This document shows, in pieces, positions 1 to 10,586 of a stretch of 64,000 nt of DNA (within the stretch, counting starts at the first letter, position 1; every line of letters starts with the position of its first letter). Origin of the DNA: Jacaranda mimosifolia (taxonomy: Eukaryota; Streptophyta; Magnoliopsida; Lamiales; Bignoniaceae); contig CM032117.1 in the NCBI GenBank assembly GCA_018894105.1, positions 33,088,501 through 33,152,500 of the forward strand. The letters run 5' to 3'. Position numbers and translations under genes: made by a program. The notes under the pieces were generated by a model. The model did not search any database, was not told the DNA's origin, and saw nothing but the letters and a program-made list of their open reading frames with translations.

Positions 1-194
1 GAGAAAAAATTGGCTCCAAAGTTATTAAAAAATCCTCCAAAAATCAGCCACCAATGAAGGATCAAACTCCAAATCTTAGCTCCCCAATTGTGAAGCCTCT
101 ATAGTGATTCACACACCTAGAAGGAACTCTCAATTCCTCACACTCTAAGCTAGAATAGAATGGAGGAAGAAGATGATAAGAGAAATAGAGAGAT

Positions 195-212
195 GGGGGG
201 GGGGGGGGGGGG
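195..212. repeat. G18 homopolymer
   Basis: Eighteen consecutive G on the plus strand inside LTR copy 1. Other copies of this LTR have no such run at the same place, so it expanded in this copy or is an assembly artefact. Confidence 0.9.
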
Positions 213-344
213 AAGGCAGTTTTGGGGAGGAGAGGGAAGGGACAGAATCTAGGGAAGTAGTTACTCAACACATGAGTTGTGCTACCTTTTGGAGGGACAA
301 TGGAAGCATGTAAAATCACTAGCATGAGGCCAGACACCTTGGGG

Positions 345-352
345 TATTTATA
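345..352 (-). promoter_or_regulatory. Possible LTR TATA box
   Basis: Reads TATAAATA on the minus strand, in the part of the LTR that in plus-oriented copies reads CCTATAAATACACA (near 7287) and CCTATAAATGCACA (near 5485). Conservation between copies and the position inside the LTR suit a Pol II core promoter. No transcript evidence is available. Confidence 0.4.
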
Positions 353-1605
353 GTGTGATAGGAAGCTTTTGGAAGCTTCCTTCACACCATGCCCACTTGT
401 GCTAACTTGCTAGATTCAATTCTAGCTCGAATTGGATTTTAATTTCATAAATTAAAAATGCCAACTCTATAAATTCAAATGGACTCTTTCACTTGATTTT
501 CTCTCCAAAACTCAAATCCCTAGCTAATTAAATTAACTCTTTAATTTAATTAGTTTAACTTAACTCCTTAAATCAATTAAATTAACTTAACTCTTTAAGT
601 TGACTTTGACTAATTAAATTGTCACATGGCACCAATTAAATTAACTCCTTAATTTAATTGGCCTAATTTAACTCTTTAAATTATTTTTGATTAATTTAAC
701 ACTTAAATTAATCAAACCAAAGTGACCAATTGATAATTAACCAACTTAATCTCCCTTAGGCAAAAATCGTATAAGCTTTTCTAACTCCTTAGAAAAATTC
801 CTCCTATCAAATAAGAGTATTCCTAGGCTTTTGTGTATGTCCCATTAGGTTCACCAATTTGTCAAATATGGGCTCACAACTCTTTATGATATTTTGAATA
901 TTAAAAATATTATAATTAGTTTAAACTCCTTTAAACTAATAACTTTTATCAATCAATCTCCATTAATTGAAGAATACCCAATCTCTATGGTCAATGTCTA
1001 GCAACAAGCCCATGGAGTCCAATGAATTGGATGAATGAATTATTTTGAGTTGAACTATTACTGCTTACAATTGCTATACAAATACGATCTTTCCATTTCC
1101 CATCTCCTGAAAGAGGCCTAGGGCAAGATATTTGCTGGCTCCCTAATAGCCTCGATAACTATGCATCTATTCTTTATGTTCGATTCCTCGTTATGACCTT
1201 AACTTTGAAAAAAAACCTTTTTCCAAATTGTCATATCACCTTGCGCAAAGATTTCTTCGAATCGATCATGTTAGAATCATTGGAGATCAACCAGTTCTTC
1301 ACTAACGAGCGAAATGGATCCCATCATGGAACTCACCAACCTCTATACTTAGGTAGCTTGTGCCCAACCTAAGCACGGGTGACCCGCTACGTGGTCAGAG
1401 CAAAATAGAAGCACAAGGACCTAAATACAAGGTTACTGTAGAATCTCAAGTCAAAGGAATAATTATATTTTAAGGGCTCCAACCAAATGCATGTGAAGAA
1501 ATCATAAACGCATGAGATGAATTTGGCCATTTTATTGAATTAAGGCTGTTACATGGAGTAGTTATACATGCCAATCTAATTGGCTTGTGGGGTACTATTC
1601 CAACA

Positions 1606-2910
1606 ATTGCCCACTTGCCCTAAAGCCAATTCCCTATAGTCCTTAAGCCATCTTCTCAAGATGCCTTTCAAAGACCTTTTGCAGTAGGGGTTTAGTCAGT
1701 GGATCTGCTATATTCTCTTCCATGGCAACTCTTTCCACTCGGATGTTACCTCTATCAACGATCTTTCGGATCAAGTGATTTCACCTCAAAAAGTGCTTGG
1801 ATCGTAGCTGAGATCTTGGCTCCTTTGCTTGCGCAATGGTTCTATTATTGTCACAATAAATAATTATTGGCTCTTGCACACTGGGCACTACACTAACTCT
1901 TGGATGAAGTTTTTCATCCAAACACATTCCTTTGTGGTGTCCGACGCTACAATATATTCTACCTCTGTGGTGGACTTGGCAGTGGTGTCTTGTTTGGAAC
2001 TTTTCAACTCACCGCGTCATTTTTAAGGCAAAATATAAACCTAGAAGTGGATTTTAGGTCATCTTCATTGGATTGGAAACTAGATTCCGAAAACCCTTCA
2101 AGTTTCAATTCTCCACTGCCGTATACTGGAAACAAGTCCTTAGTTCTTCTCAAGTACTTAAGGATTGTTTTGATAGTTTTCCAATGACTCTCACTAGGAT
2201 TGGATTGGTAGCCGCTCGCTCGTAACACTTAGAGCGTGAGCTACATCTGGTCTTGTACATTGAACCGCACATATTATGCTTCCAATAGCAGATGCATAAG
2301 GTATATAGGACATTCTCTTTCTCTCCTTTTCAGTCTTAGGGACTAAAAATTTGGAGAGACGAACGCCAAGTGCCATTGGGAGGTATCCTCTCTTGGATTC
2401 CTCCATACTAAACCACTTTAGTATCTTGTCAATGTACATTGATTGGGAAGCCCCAGCATCCATTTTGATCTATCTCTATAGATCTGTATTCCTAATACGA
2501 AGTATGCTTCTCCCAAATCCTTTATTGAGAATTGTGAAGATAACAATGCGTTAATTCACTCTAACGTCTCTTTTTCATTCCCAATGAAAAGGATGTCATT
2601 GACATAAAGTACAATAAACTATATCGAATTCCCACCAACCTTTTTATACAAACATGGTTCATACACATTTTTGATAAAGTCAAACAATTTGACTGTCTTA
2701 TCAAAACGTGTGTTCCAACCTCAGGATGCTTGCATAGGTCCATAAATGGACCTTTGGAGTTTGCAAACCTAAACCTTGTGGTTGCTCCATATAGATTTCC
2801 TCATCAATTTTTCCATTAAGAAAGGCGATTTTTACATCCATTTGCCAAATTTCATAGTTGTGCTAAGCGGCTATGACAAGCATAATCCTTATAGATTTAA
2901 GCACAACGAC
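1606..2910 (-). pseudogene. Copia pol remnant (RNase H and reverse transcriptase end)
   Basis: Minus-strand remnant of a Ty1-copia polyprotein next to LTR copy 1. Three short frames keep family motifs. The RNase H end reads CDNN..AQAKEPRSQ (about 1750-1870). The connection domain has KYLRRTKD and TRPDVAHALS (about 2100-2290) and YIDKILKWFSMEESKRG (about 2380-2440). The reverse transcriptase part has the IWQMDVKIAFLNG block (near 2820-2860). The catalytic box reads YVND where active copia enzymes have YVDD (near 2600). Frameshifts and stops separate the pieces. Upstream, at about 2905-2915, the match stops abruptly and LTR sequence follows, so integrase, protease and gag are missing. Confidence 0.85.
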
Positions 2911-4260
2911 GGGTGACTAATTAACTCCTTAAGTTAATTTGACTAATTAATTATCATTAGCACCAATTAAATTAACAACTTAATTTAATTGGTTTAATTT
3001 AGCTCCTTAAATTATTTTGATTAATTTAACACTTAAATTAATCAAGCCAAAATGACCAATTAAAATTACTCAACTGTTTCTCTCCAAAAACGCCTAGCAC
3101 TTGATTTCTAACTCTTTAGAAAATCCCTGCTATCAAATAAGAGTTTCCTTAGGCTTTTGTGTGTGATTCATTAGGTTTATCCATTCATTGGACATGGGCT
3201 CACCACTCATTGTGATATTTTGAATATTAAAATATTCACATCAGTTTAAACTCATTTAAACTAATAACTCTATCAATTAATCTCTATTAATTGAAGAGCA
3301 CCCAATCTCCATGGTCGATGTCTAGCAATAAGCCCATGGAACCCAACTAATTGGATGAATGAATTATATCTGGATAAACCATTATAGCTTATGCTTACCA
3401 TGCAAATATGGTCCTTTTGTCTCCTATCTCCCAAAAAAGGCTTAGGGCAAGATATATGTCGGCTCCCTAATAGCCTAAATAACTATGTATCTATATCTAA
3501 TGTTCGATTCCCCTTTATGACCTCAACTTTGGAAAATACCTTCTCCAAATTGTCATGCTACCTTGTGCAAGAATTTCTTGGAATCGATCATTATGGAATA
3601 TATAGGAGATTTACTCATTCTACACAACTACGAAGAGATAAATCCTCTCTTAGATCTCACAAACCTCCATGCTTAAGTAGTTCATACCCAATCTCGACCC
3701 CGTATGACCCGCTACGTGGTCAGGGAAAAGTTAAAGCATAAGGACCTAAACACAATGTTACTACGGATCCTCAAGTCCAAGATCAAATTATATACACTAT
3801 CGTAAGCTTGAGAACTTGTCACTACCAACATGCCACTATAGCTATCTAGTGGATTCTCTTGGCAGGCCTTCAGTGAACATGTTCTCTAATAAGCACCCAC
3901 TAACATGAATTCATGTCTAATATGGATTGCCCATGAAACGGGGCAATATCTAACCCCTTGGAATATGCATCGTTAGTACAAGTCTATCTCCGAATTTTAG
4001 ATGCCCCTTCTCACAAAATTCTATGACTTGGAATATTTAAAAATCATGACCTTAGAGACTTGTTTCATGATCACCATCATATATATGACCATGTGCCATA
4101 GTCTTGTATGATTTAAGGGTTTTAACCAAATGCAAGTAAAGTGTAAAAAGCATAAGATGAAGATAGCTTTTTAATAAGAATATCATTCAATCAACATTGT
4201 CTCACAATTGGAGTAATGTTACATGTCAATTCTAATTGGCTGCGGGGCACTATTCCAACA
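2911..4260 (-). repeat. LTR-R fragment, minus oriented
   Basis: Matches the part of the LTR nearest its minus-strand start: AT-rich TTAACTC blocks, then the GACATGGGCTCACAACTC block, then TGTTGGAATAG ending at 4260. The distal half of the LTR is missing, lost at the junction with the pol remnant near 2910. Short frames inside it (for example 3391-3741) recur by position in other LTR copies and do not look like proteins. Confidence 0.8.
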
Positions 4261-5065
4261 TCTCTCTCCTTCTCCAAAAATCGTCACTTCTATCATCGCC
4301 ATCATCCTCTCTTCTATAGCAAAGTGAGGTTGATTGAGAGCTTATCCTAGATGTGTGGACTTAACATTAGAGGTTCAGGAGTTTAGAAGTTCATTGGTGA
4401 ACTGTTTTGTGGCTGATTACGGTGGATTGTTTGGCGATCTAGAGGCTGAATTTTTCAGTAATTTTTGGTCACATCCTTGCTGTTCCAAAGGTGAAATAGT
4501 GTGTTGATTTTTCCAATTTTGGAGCCATGGAATAGGAGCAATTGGATCAAATCGTTGGTGCATTTAGATCTCCATTGGAAGAGAGTCCTTGAAGTGATCT
4601 AGTTGATTCCTTTGAATCATTTTATCAAAGGTAATTTTCTACCTTCTAATCCTCAATTAGTGCATGATTTTGATCCTTGAGAAGGAGATGACTAGTTTTA
4701 CTTTTGCCTATTTTGGTTTTAATATTTAGATCCTAATCCATCTCCATCTTTCAAGTGGTATTGGAGCTATCTTTATGCCTAAATTAGATTTTAGTGAATT
4801 GTATCATGTGATGGATTGATTCTAGATCTCCAAATACTTGATTCAATTGATGAATTTGAGTGTTTAGATGATTTTGTATGTGGCTCTTTATGTACTGGAT
4901 TAAAATGTGTCAATATGTGTTTAAGTGTTATTTCATATGTTGGCATGATTTTGATTCAAATCTTATGATGTTAAATGTTGATTTAGCATTGGATGATGTT
5001 ATATGTTGAAATATCATGTTAATTATAGCTTTAATGTGTTTTGGCTGTTTTTGGATCCAATTGGA
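4261..5065 (+). repeat. LTR-R 3' part, primer site and leader, plus oriented
   Basis: From 4261 the LTR runs in the plus direction: CTAGCAAAG-type block, GTGTGGACT block, then the LTR end near TTTCA at 4753. A primer-binding site follows at 4756 (TGGTATTGGAGC, compare tRNA-Met primer sites TGGTATCAGAGC). About 290 bp of untranslated leader follow and match, in reverse, the leader of element A below 21200. No gag remains: the leader stops near 5063-5095 and LTR sequence resumes. This is the 5' end of a plus-strand relative whose body is gone. Confidence 0.75.
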
Positions 5066-6066
5066 ATTCTAAGGAGTGAGACAATTCAAAGTAAGTGTTT
5101 TTGCCTAAGGAGAGAGAACAAGTTGACTAATTATCAATTGGTCATTTTTGGCTTGATTAATTTAAGTGTTGAATTAATCAAAATTATTAAAAGAGTTAAA
5201 TTAGGTCAATTAAATTAAGGTGTTAATTTAATTGTTGCCATATGACATTAATTAGTCACATTAACTTAAGGAGTTAAGTTAAATTATCAAGTCAAAGAGT
5301 TAATTTAATTAAATACGGAATTCAAGTTTTGGAGGGAAATCAAATGGAGGAGTCCATTTGAATTATGCAAGTCGGCATTTCAATTTATGAAATAAAAGTC
5401 AAATTCAAGCTAAATGAAGATTTACCAAGTTGTCACACATGTGTGGAGGGTGTGGTGGAAGCCTCCAAAGGTTTCCATCCTATCCTATAAATGCACATGT
5501 GGCCAGCCATAGGTGCTTAATGCATGCTCTCATTTTCCCTCCAAAAGGTTGTATAATTTATGTGTTGAATAATCATCTCCGAGATTCCCTTCTCTCTCTT
5601 TCCTCCTCCAAAACCGCCAACCTCCATCATCCTCTCCCTCCCCTCTTCTCTAGCAAAGAGTGCGTGGATTGAGAGACCTTCCTAGGTATGTGGACTATGC
5701 ATTAGAGGCTTCACGCTTGGGAAGCTTAAGATTGGTTCATTGAACCTGCTTGTGGCTGTTTTTGGAGACTTTGCCAACCATTTGGAGCAGATTTTTCATC
5801 CATTTTCACCCATCCCAGAGGCTGTTTTGGTGGTGAAAGTTTGTGTAAAATTTGCTGAATTTTGGTGGCTTTGAAGTGGAAAATTCGGATCAAGGTGGAT
5901 GAGCTTGTTGATCTTCATTTGGAGGTGTCCTTGGTTTGATTCCTTCTTCAAAGGTAATTTTTCAGCCTTTAAATCTTATTAATTTAAGGCATGTAGATAG
6001 ATCCTTGGGATAGAGATAACTAGTTTAATGTTGCCCCATTTTAGTTTAAATTTATGGATCCTAGTG
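5066..6066 (+). repeat. LTR-R fragment, plus oriented
   Basis: Plus-oriented LTR body. It has the AT-rich array with GAGTTAA blocks (about 5140-5330), CCTATAAATGCACA (near 5485) and the CTAGCAAAGAG block (near 5650), and ends at ATTTATGGATCCTAGTG. The frame 5430-5672 covers conserved LTR sequence and is not credible as a gene. Confidence 0.75.
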
Positions 6067-6302
6067 TTATGGAACCTTTAAAAATCATGACCATAGGGAC
6101 TTATTTCATGGTCATCATCATATGCGTGACCAAGTCCTGTGGTCTTGTATGATTTAAGGGCTTTAACTAAATGCTAATGAAGTATAAAAATGAATAAGAT
6201 GGAGATGACCATTTTATTAAATATTTTTCAATCAAGATTATTTCACAATTGAAATAGTATATACATGCTTATCCTAATTTGTTGCGGGCAACTATTCCAA
6301 CA
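6067..6302 (-). repeat. LTR-R terminal fragment, minus oriented
   Basis: About 235 bp with the minus-oriented LTR start: ATCATGACCATAGGGACTT block, then ACTATTCCAACA ending at 6302. Plus-oriented LTR pieces flank it on both sides, so orientation changes twice within 250 bp. Confidence 0.75.
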
Positions 6303-7895
6303 TGTCGCACGGGGCTTAGGTTGGGCACAAGCTATCTAAGTATGGAGGTTGGTAAGTTCCAAGATGGGATCCGTTTCACCTGCCAGTATAGAATAGGTTG
6401 ATCTCCTATGTATTCTAAGATGATTGATTTCAAGAAATCATTAAGTAAGGTGATATGACAATTTGGAAAGGAGTTTCCCAAAGATGAGGTCATAATGGTA
6501 ATCGAACATCAAGAATATATACATAGTTATCGAGGCTATTAGGGAGATGGCAAATATCTTGCCCTAGGCCTCGTTTAAGAGATAGGAAATGGAAGGACTG
6601 TATTTGCATGGTAATCATAAGCGGTAATGGTTCACCTCGAAATAATTTATTCATCTAATTCGTTGGGCTCCATAGGCTTGTTCTAGGCATTGACTATGGA
6701 GATTGGGTACTCTTCAATTAATGGAGATTAGTTGATAGAGTTATTAGTTTAAAGGAGTTTAAACTAATTTAAATATTTTTAACATTCAAAATATCATAAA
6801 GAGTTGTGAGCCCATGCCTAGTGAATTGGTGAAACTAATGGGTCACACACAAAAGCCTAGGAAACTCTTATTTGATGGGAGGAATTTTATAAAGAGCTAG
6901 AAAATTGCCAAGTGGGTAGTTTTGACTTAGCGAGGGAAAGCTAGTTGGCTAATTATCAATTGGTCACTTTGAGAATTGGTGTCATATGATATATTAATTA
7001 GTCACACTAACTTAAGGAGTTAAGTTAGCTCAATTAACTTAAAGAGTTAAGTTAATTAACTTAAGAAGTTAAGTTAAATTAATTAAATTAAAGAGTTAAT
7101 TTAATTAAATAGAGAATTCAAATTTTGGAAGGAAATCAAATGGAAGAGTCCATTTGAATTATGGAAGTTGGCATTTCAATTTATAAAATGAAATGCAAAT
7201 GCAAATTCAAGCTAAATGAAGATTTAGCAAGTTGGCCTATGTGTGGAAAGTGTGTTGGAAGCCTCCAAAGGCTTCCATTCTCTCCTATAAATACACACAT
7301 GGCCAACCATAGGGTGATAATTCATGCTCTCACTTTTTCCCTCCAAACAGTAGTATAGTTCATGTGTTGAATAACTACTCCTTAGATTCCCTCTTCCTTC
7401 TTTCCACCTCCAAAAACCACCAACCTCTATCTTCTTCTTCCTCCTCTCTTCTCTAACAAATAGTGTGTGTATTGAGAGACCTTCCTAGGTGTGTGGACTA
7501 TGTATTAGAGGCTTCATGCTTGGGGAGCTTAGGACTAGTGATTGAACCACTTTTGAGGCTGATTTTTGAGCTTTTTTGGGTGACGATTTGGAGCGGTGTT
7601 TTCTTCCATTTTTGGTCATCTAAGAGGCTATATTGGTGGTGATTTTGTGTGCAAAAGTTGCTAAATTTTGGAGGTCTTGGTGAGGAGAAATTGAATCAAG
7701 GTGGAGAAGCTTGTTGATCTTTATTTGGAGATGTCCTTTAGGAGATCTACTTGATTCCTTTGATTCCTTCTTCAAAGGTAATTTTTTAGCCTTTAAATCT
7801 TAATTTAAGGCACGTAGATAGATCCTTGGGATGGAGATAACTAGTTTAATTTTGCCCTATTTTGGTTCAAATTTATGGATCCTTGTGTATCTCCT
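6303..7895 (+). repeat. LTR-R fragment, plus oriented
   Basis: Plus-oriented LTR beginning mid-repeat at GGGGCTTAGGTTGGGC. It runs through the AT-rich array (about 6950-7110) and TATAAATACACAC (near 7287) to ATTTATGGATCCTTGTG. The true LTR start and the primer site are both absent. The frame 7161-7358 is LTR sequence. Confidence 0.75.
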
Positions 7896-8891
7896 ATTTT
7901 CACACAACTCTTTGTGACTGAATATCAAATATTCCATTAGTCTAAACTCTTTTAAACTAATCAATCTATCAATTAATCTCTGTTAATTGAAGAGTACCTA
8001 ATCTCCATAGTTGATGCCTAGTACAAGCCTATGGAGCCCAACTAATTGGATGAGTTAATTTTGAGTGAATTATTACTAGTTACAATTATCGTGTAAACAC
8101 AGTCTTTCCAATTCTTATCTATGTATCTAATTTTGATCTTCGATTCCTAATTATGATCTTAATGACAAACTCATTTTTCAAATTTTCATACTATCTTGTG
8201 CAAGGATTTCTTGGAATCAATCATCATAGAATACATAGGAGATCAACCCATTCTTCACAGACGGACGAAACGGATCTTATCTTGGAACTCACCAACCTCC
8301 ATACTTAGCAAGCTTGTGCCTAACCTAAGCCCCAGGCAACCCGCTATGTGGTCGGAGCAAAATCAAAGTACAAAGAGCTAAATACAAGGTTGTCGTGGAA
8401 CCTCAAGTCAAAGGACTAATTATATACATTATCATAAGCTAGAGAATTTTCCACTACTAACGTGCCACTCAAGCTATCCCATGGATTCTTTTGGCAAGTC
8501 TATGGTGAACTTGTTATCTAACAAGCACCTACTAACGTGCATCCATATCTAACATAGATTACCCATGAAATGAGGTAATATCCAACTCCTTGGATTATAC
8601 ATTATCAGTGCAAGTCTCTTCGAATCTTAAATACCCTATCCCATAAGATTCTATGACTTGGAATATTTAAAACCATGACCATAGAGACTTGTTTCATGAT
8701 CACCATCATATATATGTGACCAAGTATTGTAGTCTTGCATGATTTAAGGGCTTCAACCAAATGCATGTGAAGAAATCAAAAAGGCATAAGATGAAGATGG
8801 TCATTTATAGAATATCATTGAATCAAAATTGTGTCACAAAAGGAGAAGTGATACACGCCAATCTAATTGGCTGTAGGGCAATATTCCAACA
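7896..8891 (-). repeat. LTR-R fragment, minus oriented (probable 3' LTR of element D)
   Basis: Minus-oriented LTR sequence from the CACAACTCTTTGTGA block to ATATTCCAACA at 8891. It is directly followed by an RNase H remnant, so it acts as a 3' LTR. Its distal half is missing at the junction with the plus-oriented fragment. I assign it to element D by position; that is inference. Confidence 0.75.
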
Positions 8892-10012
8892 ACCATCCAC
8901 TTTCTCTAAAGCCAATTCCCCGTAGCCTTTAAGCCCATCTTCTCAAGATGTTTTGAAGACCTTTTGCTTTTAGGGGTTTATATAGTAGATTTGCTATATT
9001 CTCTTTCAAAGCAACTTTATCCACTCGAACGTTGCCTCTATTAATGATCTTATGGATCAAATGATAATACATTTATTTGTGTTTGGATCACTAGTGAGAT
9101 CTTAGCTCCATTGTTTGTACAATGGCTCCATAATTGTCACAAAAGACAACAACCAGTTCTTTTGGGATGCTAGGCACTACAACCAACTCTTGGATGAATT
9201 TTTCATCCAAACACCTTTTTGATGGTGTTCTATGTTGTAATGTATTATGTCTCAATGGTAGAATCGGCGGTGGTGTCTTGTTTGGAACTTTTCCATCTCA
9301 CCGTGTTGTCATTGAGGTTAAAACATAAATTTAAAAGTAGATTTGAGGTCATCTTCATCGGATGGGAAACTAGAAATCGAAAACCCTTTGAGTTTCAATT
9401 CTCCATTACTATATACAAGAAACAAATCGTTAGTTCTTCTTAAGTACTTAAAGATTGTTTTTACGACTTTGTAGTGACTCTCATGGGGATTGGATTGATA
9501 GTGGCTCGTAACACTTAAAGCGTGAGCTACATCTAGTCTCGTACATTGAATAGCATAAAATTTGCTTCTAATGGTGGATGCATAAGGTATGTGGGACTTT
9601 TTTTTTTCTCTCTTCGATCTTAAGGGCCATAGACTTGGAGAGACAAATGTCATGTCCCATCGGGAGGTATCCTCTCTTGGATTCCTCCATACTGAACCTC
9701 TTTAGTATCTTGTCAATGTACGTAGATTGGGAGGGCCCCATTATCCTTTTTGATCTCTCTTTATTGATTCATATTCCTAATACGAAGGATGCTTCTTCAA
9801 GTCCTTCATGGAGAATTGTGAAGATAACCATGCTTTAGTGAACTCTAACGTCTCTTTCTCATTTCCAATGAGAAGGATGTCATTGACATAAAGCACAATA
9901 AATTGTACCGAACTCCTACTAGCCTTTTTGTACACATATGATTCATACACATTTTTTATGAAGCCAAACGATTTGACCGTCTCATCAAAACATATATTCC
10001 AACTTCGAGATG
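8892..10012 (-). pseudogene. Copia pol remnant (RNase H and reverse transcriptase), probable element D
   Basis: Degenerate minus-strand copia polyprotein. The frame 9318-9653 keeps PYASTIRSKFYA, CTRLDVAHALSVTSHYQSN and KYLRRTNDLFLVYS, the conserved block between reverse transcriptase and RNase H. The catalytic box near 9880 reads YVND instead of YVDD. RNase H remnants lie at 8950-9300. The match ends near 10012 in a scrambled junction, and integrase, protease and gag are absent. Confidence 0.8.
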
Positions 10013-10094
10013 CTCAGGTTACAATGGATCCTCAGGTTACAAAGTATATGAAGCCAAACGATTTGACCGTCCTCATATTCCAAAGTATGAGGAC
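10013..10094. other. Scrambled repair junction with copied filler
   Basis: Between the pol remnant and the next LTR lie short copied pieces. LTR sequence at 10013-10039 repeats 10101-10126. Pol sequence at 10048-10070 repeats 9958-9980. A perfect 9-bp inverted repeat (10069-10077 with 10086-10094) spans the last breakpoint. Alternating templates plus an inverted repeat suggest repair by repeated template switching after a deletion. Confidence 0.75.
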
Positions 10095-10586
10095 CTAAAC
10101 AAGGTTACAATGGATCCTCAGGTTAAAGGATGAATTATATACATTAGCATAAGCTGGAGAATTTGCCACTACCGACTTGCCACTACGGCTACCTAGTGGA
10201 TTCTCTGGGCGAGCCTCCAGTGCCTTGTTCTCTAACAAGCACCCACTCACATGCACCCATATCTCATATGGTTTGCTCATGGAATGGAGCAACATCCAAC
10301 TTTTGTATTAATGCATCATTGCTGCAAGTCTATCTGAATCTTAGATGCCCTGTCTCACAAAATTCTAAGATTTGGGATATTTAATATCACAACTTTGTAA
10401 GACTTATTTCATGATCACCACCTAGTGCATGAACAAGTCCCGTAGTCTTGTGTGATCTAGGGGCTTCAACCAAATGCCAGTGAAGAAATATAAGCATAAG
10501 ATGAAGATGGCCATTTATAAAGAATATTATTTAATCAAGATTGTATCACTAGTGAAATAGTTTACATGCGGGTCACTATTCCAACA
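10085..10586 (-). repeat. Truncated 3' LTR of element B
   Basis: Only the minus-strand start of the LTR remains (ACTATTCCAACA ending at 10586, back to the GAGGACCTAAACAAGG block). The other 1.5 kb expected from its partner at 26731-28801 is gone, removed by the event that made the scrambled junction. Confidence 0.8.

Larger units (their letters stand above)
1..1605 (-). repeat. LTR-R copy 1, cut by the window edge
   Basis: On the minus strand this LTR starts TGTTGGAATAG at 1605 and runs past base 1 of the window. The same sequence recurs up to 32769, so this is a dispersed LTR family and not a gene. It abuts an RNase H remnant at 1606, so it is the 3' LTR of that fragment. Inside it are an AT-rich array of TTAACTC and TTTAATTAA blocks (about 480-740), a run of 18 G (195-212) and a possible TATA box (345-352). 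The short frame read from the G run, rich in proline on the other strand, has no sign of being a gene. Confidence 0.85.

Noticed and set aside
62..385. 107-residue frame with a Pro run
   Set aside because: The Pro run is the G18 homopolymer read from the other strand; the region is LTR.
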